Positions 7,409-12,734 of a DNA stretch of 12,734 bases are shown here, piece after piece (positions within the stretch are counted from its first letter, which is position 1; the number at the start of each line of letters is the position of its first letter). A program made the position numbers and the translations under genes. Origin of the DNA: Nocardioides sp. (lineage in GTDB: Bacteria > Actinomycetota > Actinomycetes > Propionibacteriales > Nocardioidaceae); the NCBI GenBank assembly GCA_030145945.1, contig JASLDK010000133.1, positions 1-12,734 on the forward strand. The letters run 5' to 3'. The notes under the pieces were generated by a model. That model saw nothing but the letters and a program-made list of their open reading frames with translations, was not told the origin of the DNA and did not search any database.

Positions 7409-9004
7409 TCACTTGGTCAGGTAGGTGTCGTAGAACAGTGGCTCGCCACGCTTGGTCTCGCCGATGTCGTGGACCTGCGCGCTGCTCGCGTCCTGCGGCA
7501 GCGTGATCGCGATCTCCAGCAGGAACGAGCCCTTCAGCAGCTGCTCATCCAGCGCGGCATAGTCGGCCGGGGCCACCTCGCCGGGCTTCTGGTTCCAGAC
7601 CTTGTCGGCGATCGCCTTGTAGTCGGCGTTGACGTAGAGCGACGCGTTGTGGTCGGCGTTGAAGGGGTACGCCGACACGGCGAGCGTCGACGGCGAGTAG
7701 TGCGCATAGGCGTGGTTGAGGATCCACAGGCCCTGGAACTTCGCGCCGATCAGCTGCTGGATCACCTGCGCCTGCTCCTGCGGGTCGAGCTCGGCCTCGA
7801 TGCCGACCTTGGCCAGGTCGGCCTGCACGATCTGCGCGATCGCGCCGTACGCCGGGTTCTCCGCCGGATAGGTGAGGGGCAGCTTCGGGATCTTCACGCC
7901 GTCGGCCTTCGCCTCCTCGACGAGCGCCTTGGCCTTGTCGAGGTCGAAGTCATAGGTCGCGTTGGCCTTCTCGTCGTACGCCGGCGAATAGCTCGGCCAC
8001 GGCAGGCTGATCGGGATCGCGGCCCCTCGGTAGACCTCGTCGACCACGCGCTTGCGGTCGAGCGCGAACGCGATCGCCTGGCGGACCCGCACGTCGGCGA
8101 GGGCCGGGTTGGTGACGTTGGTGCCGACGTACACCTGGCCCTCGGCGCCGTCCCACTGGTTGACGTGGAACTGCTTGTCCTTGCCGAGGCTCTCGAAGTC
8201 GCGGTACGACGCGCCGAGGATCAGGTCGAGCTGGTGGGCGCGCAGCTGGGAGACCTGGGCCTGCGGATCCGGGATGACGCTGACGTCGATGCCGTCGAGC
8301 GACGGCTTCCCGCGCCAGTAGTCGTCATTGCGGGTGAAGCTGATCTTCGAGCCGGGGCTCCAGGACTCGAACTTGAACGGGCCGGTGCCGACGAAGGCCT
8401 TGCCCTCACGGAGCTGGTCGATCGAGTCCTTGTCGATGATCGGCAGCATGTCGAGCAGGTCGAAGATGTTGCTGAGGGGATGCGCGAAGGTCAACGTGAT
8501 CGCGTGCTCGTCGCTGGTGTCGAAGCCGGTGATGGCCGCGGCGGTGCGCTGCAGCTGCACGGTCCAGACCGGGTCGGCCCAGGTCTTGATGCTGAACTCG
8601 ACGTCCTTGCTGGTGAACGGTCGACCGGAGTGGAACTTCACGTCGTCGCGCAGCTGCAGGGTGAGCTGGGTGCCGTCGTCGGATAGCTTCCATGACGTCG
8701 CCAGCGACGGCTTCGGCTCGAGCTTGTCGAGCGGGTAGTCGATGAGGGAGTCGTACACGCTGCCGATCAACAGGTTGATGGAGTCGCTGGAGTTGGTGAA
8801 GATCCGCGCGGGGACGATGTCGTTGAGGGCACCGACGCGCAGGGTGCCGCCCTCCTGACGCGCACTCGACGTGGCCTTCAGGTCGTCGACGGCCGACGAG
8901 CAGGCGGTGACCGTCAGCACGGTGGTGGCGGCCAGGACGGCAGCCGCCAGGCGTCGGGTACGTCGGGCTCGTCGGCGCGGGTGCGCGGGGGTGGAGCTGG
9001 ACAA
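7409..9004 (-). CDS. Extracellular solute-binding lipoprotein, family 5 (DppA/OppA-like)
   Basis: This 531-residue substrate-binding protein is exported and lipid-anchored outside the membrane. The signal peptide has a very basic n-region (RRRARRTRR), a hydrophobic core (LAAAVLAATTVL) and a lipobox VTAC with the acylated cysteine at C35. The mature part shows family-5 landmarks: EGGTLRVG, the SVYDSLIDY segment, LEPKPSLATSWKLSDDGTQLTLQLRDDVKFHSGRPFTSKDV (standard 'W..DG....F.LR..VKFHDG.P....DV' pattern), GTGPFKF, NDDYWRGKP and VRQAIAFALDRKRVV. The TTG start at 9002-9004 is chosen because an AAAGGA Shine-Dalgarno lies 7 nt upstream and it gives a proper signal peptide. Family 5 proteins bind peptides, nickel, sugars or other solutes. 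In this operon I infer a sulfate ester or conjugate, which the sequence alone cannot show. Confidence 0.94.
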   Translation of the reverse strand: MSSSTPAHPRRRARRTRRLAAAVLAATTVLTVTACSSAVDDLKATSSARQEGGTLRVGALNDIVPARIFTNSSDSINLLIGSVYDSLIDYPLDKLEPKPSLATSWKLSDDGTQLTLQLRDDVKFHSGRPFTSKDVEFSIKTWADPVWTVQLQRTAAAITGFDTSDEHAITLTFAHPLSNIFDLLDMLPIIDKDSIDQLREGKAFVGTGPFKFESWSPGSKISFTRNDDYWRGKPSLDGIDVSVIPDPQAQVSQLRAHQLDLILGASYRDFESLGKDKQFHVNQWDGAEGQVYVGTNVTNPALADVRVRQAIAFALDRKRVVDEVYRGAAIPISLPWPSYSPAYDEKANATYDFDLDKAKALVEEAKADGVKIPKLPLTYPAENPAYGAIAQIVQADLAKVGIEAELDPQEQAQVIQQLIGAKFQGLWILNHAYAHYSPSTLAVSAYPFNADHNASLYVNADYKAIADKVWNQKPGEVAPADYAALDEQLLKGSFLLEIAITLPQDASSAQVHDIGETKRGEPLFYDTYLTK

Positions 9005-9011
9005 CGGATGT

Positions 9012-9017
9012 TCCTTT
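9012..9017 (-). promoter_or_regulatory. RBS deciding the TTG start of the lipoprotein
   Basis: Minus-strand AAAGGA is placed 7 nt before TTG 9004-9002. No in-frame ATG or GTG with comparable spacing precedes the signal peptide. Confidence 0.7.
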
Positions 9018-9024
9018 CATCGGT

Positions 9025-9044
9025 GGTCAGGCGGAGTGCTGACC
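9025..9044. promoter_or_regulatory. Small inverted repeat upstream of lipoprotein RBS
   Basis: GGTCAG (9025-9030) and CTGACC (9039-9044) flank an 8-bp loop, directly upstream of the lipoprotein Shine-Dalgarno. In RNA it would make a 6-bp hairpin; in DNA it could be a small operator half-site pair. It also contains the stop codon of the possible leader ORF 9027-9098. Function unproven. Confidence 0.35.
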
Positions 9045-9098
9045 GGGGAAGTCGGGGTGGCGTAGTACGCCGGAGTTCGGTGTTGCCGGGGGAGGCAT
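9027..9098 (-). CDS. Possible short leader ORF before the lipoprotein gene
   Basis: ATG 9098-9096 opens a 23-codon frame ending LRHPDFPGQHSA and stopping 22 bp before the lipoprotein TTG. A GTG at about 9134 would give a 35-residue version. The tail faintly resembles the RxHxD(L/F)...SA core of short leader peptides often seen before actinobacterial sulfur and ABC transporter genes, but the usual terminal cysteine is missing and no Shine-Dalgarno is visible. It could be chance coding in GC-rich DNA, and I rate it as weak. Confidence 0.18.
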   Translation of the reverse strand: MPPPATPNSGVLRHPDFPGQHSA

Positions 9099-9157
9099 TG
9101 CCGGAGGTCGAGGAGCTCGCGCAGCGAGGGTCACGAGACCCGGTCGGGGGAGGGTGG

Positions 9158-10297
9158 TCAGGCGCCGGGTCGACAGGCACCGTCGACGTCGCCGGCGCCG
9201 CTGCCGACGGTGTTGTCGACGGTGCTGATGCCGGCGAGGTCGATGCAGCCGAGCGGGTCGTCGAGGACGGGGCCGAGGGCGACGGTGCAGGCGCTGATCG
9301 CCTGGATGTCGCTGCCGAAGCGGGTGAACGACACGGGGATCCGCGCGTCGAGGGCGGTGTGCTCGTCGTAGGCCGCGACGATGATGTCGAGCAGGTCGGG
9401 CTCGCCGGTGAAGGCCTGGCCGACCAGGACGACCCGGTCGGGGGAGAGCATGTCGCGCACGGAGCCCGCCATGGCACCGAGCAGCCGGGCCCGCTCGATC
9501 GCGGGCAGTGTGTCGATGGCGGTGGCCAGGCAACCGGTGCGTCCGCAGCCGCACGCGATGTCGGTGCCGGTGGGGAAGTGGGTCAGGCTGGCAGCGCGGG
9601 TGACGTCGGTCTGCACGCCGCGGTCGACGGCGACGGACCAGCCGAAGGTGTCGCGGGCGTAGAGGTAGAGCGTCAGACCCCCGGTTCCACGGGGGCTGTG
9701 GGCCAGGTGATGGGTCTGACGGCGGTGGAGGAACTCGGCGGCCGCGACCGCGGAGATGTGGTCGCCGGTGCGGACCGGGAGGCCGGTGAGCTCGTGCAGC
9801 TCGGCCTCGCGCTCGCTCGGGACCAGTCCGATCTCCTGCCAGGGTGCGACCAGGCCGGCGGCGAGGGCGACCCGGCCGGGATGTGCGCCGAGCAGGGCCG
9901 CCGCCTCCCGGCTGAGCTGCTCCAGGTCGGGTTCGGCGCCGAGCGGGCGTCGTACCGTCGTCGAGGCGAGGGCCCGGCCGGTCAGGTCGCCGAGGGCGAC
10001 GGTGGCGATCCGGCGACCGACGTGGACGCCGATGGTGACGTAGCGGTCGGGGTCGACCTCGACGGGTACGCCGGGGCGGCCGGTGACGCCGGGGCGGGCG
10101 AGGTCGGGGCGTTCGCGGACGAGTCCGCGCTCGACGAGGAGTGCGACGGTGCGCCCCACGGTGGCGGAGCTGAGGCCCGTGGCTGCGGCGATCTCGTCGC
10201 GCGACGTCCGGCCCGCCGTACGGACCTGCTCGAGCACCTGGGTCGCGGTCGGGCTGAACCGGCCGCGGGACACGGTGATGATCGGTGAGCGGGACAT
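9158..10297 (-). CDS. ROK-family transcriptional regulator (NagC/XylR-like)
   Basis: A 379-residue regulator with an N-terminal winged helix-turn-helix (about 15-62, including TSRDEIAAATGLSSATVGRTVALLVERGLV) and a C-terminal ROK ASKHA fold. The ROK zinc cluster is present: H240 followed by C249-G-C251-G-R-T-G-C256. The kinase features are eroded. The phosphate-loop DxGxT is replaced by IGVHVGRRIATV, and the usual ENDAN catalytic block reads TGDHISAVAAAEF, so it should bind an effector rather than phosphorylate sugar. ATG 10295-10297 has a strong AAAGGAGG site 7 nt upstream. It lies 153 bp upstream of, and co-oriented with, the transporter-sulfatase genes and divergent from the dioxygenase, the usual position for a local regulator. 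Sensing a sulfated ligand or its product is inference. Confidence 0.92.
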   Translation of the reverse strand: MSRSPIITVSRGRFSPTATQVLEQVRTAGRTSRDEIAAATGLSSATVGRTVALLVERGLVRERPDLARPGVTGRPGVPVEVDPDRYVTIGVHVGRRIATVALGDLTGRALASTTVRRPLGAEPDLEQLSREAAALLGAHPGRVALAAGLVAPWQEIGLVPSEREAELHELTGLPVRTGDHISAVAAAEFLHRRQTHHLAHSPRGTGGLTLYLYARDTFGWSVAVDRGVQTDVTRAASLTHFPTGTDIACGCGRTGCLATAIDTLPAIERARLLGAMAGSVRDMLSPDRVVLVGQAFTGEPDLLDIIVAAYDEHTALDARIPVSFTRFGSDIQAISACTVALGPVLDDPLGCIDLAGISTVDNTVGSGAGDVDGACRPGA

Positions 10298-10304
10298 GGC
10301 CGTG

Positions 10305-10312
10305 CCTCCTTT
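10305..10312 (-). promoter_or_regulatory. Strong RBS of the ROK regulator gene
   Basis: AAAGGAGG on the minus strand, 7 nt before ATG 10297-10295, is close to the ideal anti-Shine-Dalgarno match. It fixes the start of the regulator. Confidence 0.8.
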
Positions 10313-10354
10313 CCGGTTGCCGATCTGCGTGGTGGGCTGGATGGTCGATCTGAA

Positions 10355-10377
10355 TTGTCTATCAACCTACTCGACAA
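10355..10377. promoter_or_regulatory. Candidate operator, TTGTC-N13-GACAA
   Basis: Two 5-bp arms separated by 13 bp give 18-bp centre-to-centre spacing in the AT-rich core between the divergent genes. This is the best placed dyad for binding by the adjacent ROK regulator. The arms are short, so it could arise by chance. Confidence 0.3.
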
Positions 10378-10515
10378 ACTGTAGAACACGTCGGACGGTG
10401 TCGTGAAACCGTGTCCCGCGATCTGGGCGGGTTCGCCTCACGATGAGCGAAAGCCTTGTCCGGCGCGGGTTTCGTCCCCACCGTTGAGCCTCGTTCGATC
10501 CCTGACGACCTCCCA

Positions 10516-10525
10516 GGGAATTCCC
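10516..10525. promoter_or_regulatory. Perfect 10-bp palindrome GGGAATTCCC before dioxygenase gene
   Basis: The palindrome ends 24 bp before the dioxygenase ATG, just upstream of its Shine-Dalgarno. It could be a repressor site in the 5' leader, but may equally be incidental. Confidence 0.25.
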
Positions 10526-10535
10526 CAAGCCACAT

Positions 10536-10541
10536 GAAGGA
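10536..10541 (+). promoter_or_regulatory. RBS of the dioxygenase gene
   Basis: GAAGGA lies 8 nt before ATG 10550 and supports that start. Confidence 0.65.
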
Positions 10542-10549
10542 CGCCTCCC

Positions 10550-11488
10550 ATGACCATCAGCCTCGACCGCGAGACCGCCGCTCCCACGACCATCACGGTG
10601 AGCAAGCTCGGCAGCCGGATCGGCGCCCGCATCGACGGCGTACGCCTCGGCGGGGACCTCGCGCCGGAGACCGTCGCCGACATCCGCTCCGCCCTCAATG
10701 CGCACAAGGTCGTCTTCTTCCGCGGCCAGGACCACCTCGACGACGACGGCCAGATCGCGTTCGGCGAGCTGCTCGGTGAGCTGACCACCGCCCACCCGAC
10801 CGTCAACACCGGCAGCGCCCGCGTGCTCGCCCTCAAGGCCACCCAGGGCATGGCCGCGAACTCGTGGCACACCGACGTCTCCTTCGTCGACCGGGTGCCG
10901 GCGTTCTCGATCCTGCGGGGCGTCACCATTCCGGCGTACGGCGGCAGCACGGTGTGGGCCAACACCGTCACGGCCTACGAGGCACTGCCGCCGCAGCTCA
11001 AGGCGCTCGTCGACGACCTGTGGGCGGTGCACACCAACGACTACGACTACGCCAACCACTACACCGAGCAGGGCGAGGCGAACACCCAGTTCAGCCGTTC
11101 CGAGTTCGCCTCGACCGTCTACCAGACCGAGCACCCGGTGGTCCGGATCCACCCGGAGACCGGCGAACGCGCCCTGCTGCTCGGCCACTTCCTCAAGAAC
11201 TTCGTCGGCTTCAACTCCAAGGAGTCCTCGACCCTCTTCAACCTGCTCCAGGACCGCGTCACCAAGCTCGAGAACACCGTGCGCTGGACGTGGGAGCAGG
11301 GCGACGTCGCCATCTGGGACAACCGTGCCACCCAGCACTACGCCACCGCCGACTTCGACACCCAGCTCCGCGAGGTCCGCCGGATCACCGTCCAGGGTCC
11401 TGTCCCGGTGTCGATCGACGGACGCGAGAGCCGGGTGCTCCAGGGCTCGGCCGACGTCTACAACCGGCTGGACGAGCTGATCAGCTGA
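10550..11488 (+). CDS. TauD/AtsK-type Fe(II)/2-oxoglutarate dioxygenase, probable alkyl sulfatase
   Basis: A 312-residue member of the TauD/TfdA family, which couples 2-oxoglutarate decarboxylation to hydroxylation next to a sulfo or sulfate group, so that the product collapses and releases sulfite or sulfate. The iron facial triad is visible as H107-T-D109 in NSWHTDVSF and H263 in WDNRATQHYATAD. R274 and R278 in LREVRRITV should bind the 2-oxoglutarate carboxylate. These positions sit one residue off those I recall for Pseudomonas AtsK, so a sulfate-ester dioxygenase (type II sulfatase) is the best guess. Taurine or another sulfonate remains possible, since substrate residues cannot be judged by eye. 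ATG 10550 has a proper Shine-Dalgarno. The gene is divergent from the ROK regulator, placing it in the same putative regulon as the type I sulfatase and importer. Confidence 0.93.
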   Translation: MTISLDRETAAPTTITVSKLGSRIGARIDGVRLGGDLAPETVADIRSALNAHKVVFFRGQDHLDDDGQIAFGELLGELTTAHPTVNTGSARVLALKATQGMAANSWHTDVSFVDRVPAFSILRGVTIPAYGGSTVWANTVTAYEALPPQLKALVDDLWAVHTNDYDYANHYTEQGEANTQFSRSEFASTVYQTEHPVVRIHPETGERALLLGHFLKNFVGFNSKESSTLFNLLQDRVTKLENTVRWTWEQGDVAIWDNRATQHYATADFDTQLREVRRITVQGPVPVSIDGRESRVLQGSADVYNRLDELIS

Positions 11489-11541
11489 CGCGGCTGCGGC
11501 TGGGCGGTGCTGACCGCGGTCGTGTAACACGCCGTCCACCT

Positions 11542-11613
11542 GACTACTCGGCGGTTCACGGCACTGTTTTCCCGAAATTCGGGCGATCTGGTGCCGTCAA
11601 CCGCCGGGTAGTC
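11542..11613. terminator. Large imperfect hairpin between convergent genes
   Basis: Arms 11542-11564 (starting GACTACTCGGCGGTT) and 11591-11613 (ending AACCGCCGGGTAGTC) form a 23-position stem with one C-C mismatch and one G-T wobble. The loop holds a second perfect hairpin, CCCGAA-a-TTCGGG, at 11571-11583. A small CCCG-ttt-CGGG follows at 11614-11624. The structure fills most of the 136-bp gap between dioxygenase and nuclease stops, so it may work as a bidirectional, U-tract-poor terminator of the kind seen in actinomycetes. Its size also suits a dispersed palindromic repeat. Confidence 0.6.
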
Positions 11614-11624
11614 CCCGTTTCGGG

Positions 11625-12677
11625 TCAGGGCAGCCAGCAGGGCAGCAACGGACCCACCGGTACGGCGACCCGCGGCTTCGCGCGCCGCGGACGGAACTGC
11701 GCGAGGTCGGTGATGTCGGTCCCGAACCGGCTGCATGTGTCGAGGTATTCGCGGCGGCACCGCTCGAGCCCGCTCCTGCGCTGGCGTCCGAAGAAGTCGT
11801 TCCAGGTGATCCGCGAGACGCCGGTCTTGAAGCCGGTCACGAAGTCCTGCCGCAGCTTCTCCTCCCACAATGCCTGCTCCGGTGAGGTCACCGCGAAACC
11901 GCCCTCGGCCAGCATCATCAGCTTGAGCCTGCTGTCGATCTCGAACATGTGCCGCCCGAGCCGCAGGTCACACCAGACAGTCCGCCCGTCGGCGGTCAGT
12001 CCGAACTGCACCTGCGGGACGCCGAACCCGAGCTCGATGACGAAGTCGCGTCCCAACGTCTCGGCGATCGAATCGGTCAGGGGCGAGGCCGATGCGATGA
12101 CGTCGTGGACGATGCCGACGTTCGGCCAGTGCGCCATCACGGACGCGGCCTCCTCCAGCTGCGCTCGCGTCGTACCCGTCCGCATCGCGGCGTCCGCAGC
12201 CACCAGGCCCTGGAGGTAGCCGTGCTCGCGGGCGATGTCGAGGCTGGTCCGCGCCTTGTCGAGCACCAGCACCCCGTCGGTCGAGGTGACCTGGTCGGAG
12301 GAGTACGGCGCCAGGTGGTGCTTCACTCCATGGCGCAGGTGCGCGCCGACGATGCCCGGCCGTCCGACATGGGTGAACGGGTTGCGCTCGCGCAGCACCG
12401 GCATCCGCAGCAGCAGAGCCGCCGAGTGGTGGCTCATCACGTGGCGCTGCTTGATCCGCAGACTAGCGGCGCGGTCGGCCAGGAGGCGCCGTTGCACGTC
12501 GGTCGTCAGCAGGTCGACGTACCTCTTCTCGGCATAGACACCCCGCCGCACCGCGACCCACGCCCCCGACTTCACCAGCCACTCGACCTGATGGATCGCC
12601 ATCCGCGCATCGAGCGCCTGCTGCCGCGTGATCAGGCCCCACTGCGTACTCATCTTCGCTGTCGCACGTGTGTTCAT
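11625..12677 (-). CDS. AbiEi-like winged-helix protein with C-terminal DUF559/Vsr-like nuclease fold
   Basis: A 350-residue protein of a family very abundant in actinomycetes. The N-terminus (GLITRQQALDARMAIHQVEWLVKSGAWVAVRRGVYA, about 14-49) matches the AbiEi antitoxin-type winged-helix domain. The C-terminal third follows the DUF559 endonuclease-like layout: E206 in SIAETLGR, then GFGVPQVQF, D237 in WCDLRLG and E246-I-D248 in MFEID, a plausible PD-(D/E)XK-type site. The middle (SHHSAALLLRMPVL and DKARTSLDIAREHGYLQGLVAAD) is also family-typical. No AbiEii-type nucleotidyltransferase toxin gene is next to it in the window, so a toxin-antitoxin role is unsupported; family members are usually solitary and of unknown function. 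The start is ATG 12677, but ATG at codon 9 is as plausible because neither has a clear Shine-Dalgarno. It appears unrelated to the sulfur genes. Confidence 0.85.
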   Translation of the reverse strand: MNTRATAKMSTQWGLITRQQALDARMAIHQVEWLVKSGAWVAVRRGVYAEKRYVDLLTTDVQRRLLADRAASLRIKQRHVMSHHSAALLLRMPVLRERNPFTHVGRPGIVGAHLRHGVKHHLAPYSSDQVTSTDGVLVLDKARTSLDIAREHGYLQGLVAADAAMRTGTTRAQLEEAASVMAHWPNVGIVHDVIASASPLTDSIAETLGRDFVIELGFGVPQVQFGLTADGRTVWCDLRLGRHMFEIDSRLKLMMLAEGGFAVTSPEQALWEEKLRQDFVTGFKTGVSRITWNDFFGRQRRSGLERCRREYLDTCSRFGTDITDLAQFRPRRAKPRVAVPVGPLLPCWLP

Positions 12678-12734
12678 GGAGCCGACGCTGCGCGCGATGC
12701 CCGACGTCGCGGCTCTGTCGCCGTGCCGGCTGTG
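12678..12734. other. Window end, no feature seen
   Basis: These 57 bp lie upstream of the nuclease-fold gene and should contain part of its promoter region, but I see no recognisable promoter elements or gene start. Confidence 0.3.

Larger units (their letters stand above)
10298..10549. promoter_or_regulatory. Divergent promoter region, regulator / dioxygenase
   Basis: These 252 bp lie between two divergent start codons and must hold promoters for both directions. The stretch 10345-10390 is clearly AT-richer than the rest and is the likeliest core. It contains the inverted pair TTGTC (10355-10359) and GACAA (10373-10377), either arm of which could also serve as a -35-like box. A perfect GGGAATTCCC sits at 10516-10525 near the dioxygenase start. 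I cannot assign -10 boxes with confidence. No convincing gene is present; a 14-residue frame at 10443-10487 is probably chance. Confidence 0.6.

Noticed and set aside
6860..8686. Plus-strand frame of about 600 codons opposite the transporter and lipoprotein
   Set aside because: It is an antisense frame with His/Arg/Asp/Gln-rich composition and no recognisable domain; the minus strand explains the region fully.
10341..10406. Short frame MVDLNCLSTYSTNC... across the AT-rich promoter core
   Set aside because: It contains two Cys, which would be tempting for a sulfur leader, but it spans the likely promoter and has no ribosome binding site.
10443..10487. Short frame MSESLVRRGFRPHR upstream of the dioxygenase as a sulfur leader peptide
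   Set aside because: It has no cysteine or known leader motif, no clear Shine-Dalgarno, and a frame this short is expected by chance.

Overview
This is a GC-rich window with GTG and TTG starts, strong G/C third-position bias and tightly overlapping genes. It looks like a chromosomal segment of a high-GC actinomycete. Frequent 'cgtac' words and the gene families would fit Nocardioidaceae or a relative, but that placement is only a guess. I see no rRNA, tRNA, CRISPR array, transposase or integrase.

Layout. (1) 1-438 (+) is the 3' end of a cytochrome P450 gene cut by the window edge. (2) 499-10297 (-) is a run of seven genes that reads like one operon or two linked ones. In transcription order these are a ROK-family regulator, a family-5 solute-binding lipoprotein, two DppB/DppC-type permeases, a fused DppD-DppF-type double ATPase, a formylglycine-generating enzyme (FGE) and a ~780-residue arylsulfatase carrying the CSPTR maturation motif. 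The transporter and sulfatase genes are packed with overlaps of 1, 8 and 4 bp and gaps of 17-24 bp. (3) 10550-11488 (+), divergent from the regulator, is a TauD/AtsK-type Fe(II)/2-oxoglutarate dioxygenase. (4) 11625-12677 (-) is an unrelated AbiEi-like winged-helix protein with a C-terminal DUF559/Vsr-like nuclease fold.

Working model (inference). The block from 499 to 11488 looks like an organosulfate (sulfate ester) scavenging island. The lipoprotein, permeases and double ATPase import the ester. FGE converts the sulfatase cysteine to formylglycine, and the sulfatase, which has no signal peptide, hydrolyses the ester in the cytoplasm. The dioxygenase oxidatively cleaves alkyl sulfates, giving a second chemical route to the same nutrient. 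The ROK protein, whose sugar-kinase residues are lost, probably controls both directions from the 252-bp divergent intergenic region.

The most unusual DNA structure is an 88-bp near-palindrome (3739-3826) just after the ATPase stop codon and inside the apparent N-terminus of FGE. It is relatively AT-rich for this DNA, and FGE has no alternative start codon that keeps its whole domain. A second large hairpin (11542-11613) sits between the convergent dioxygenase and nuclease genes.
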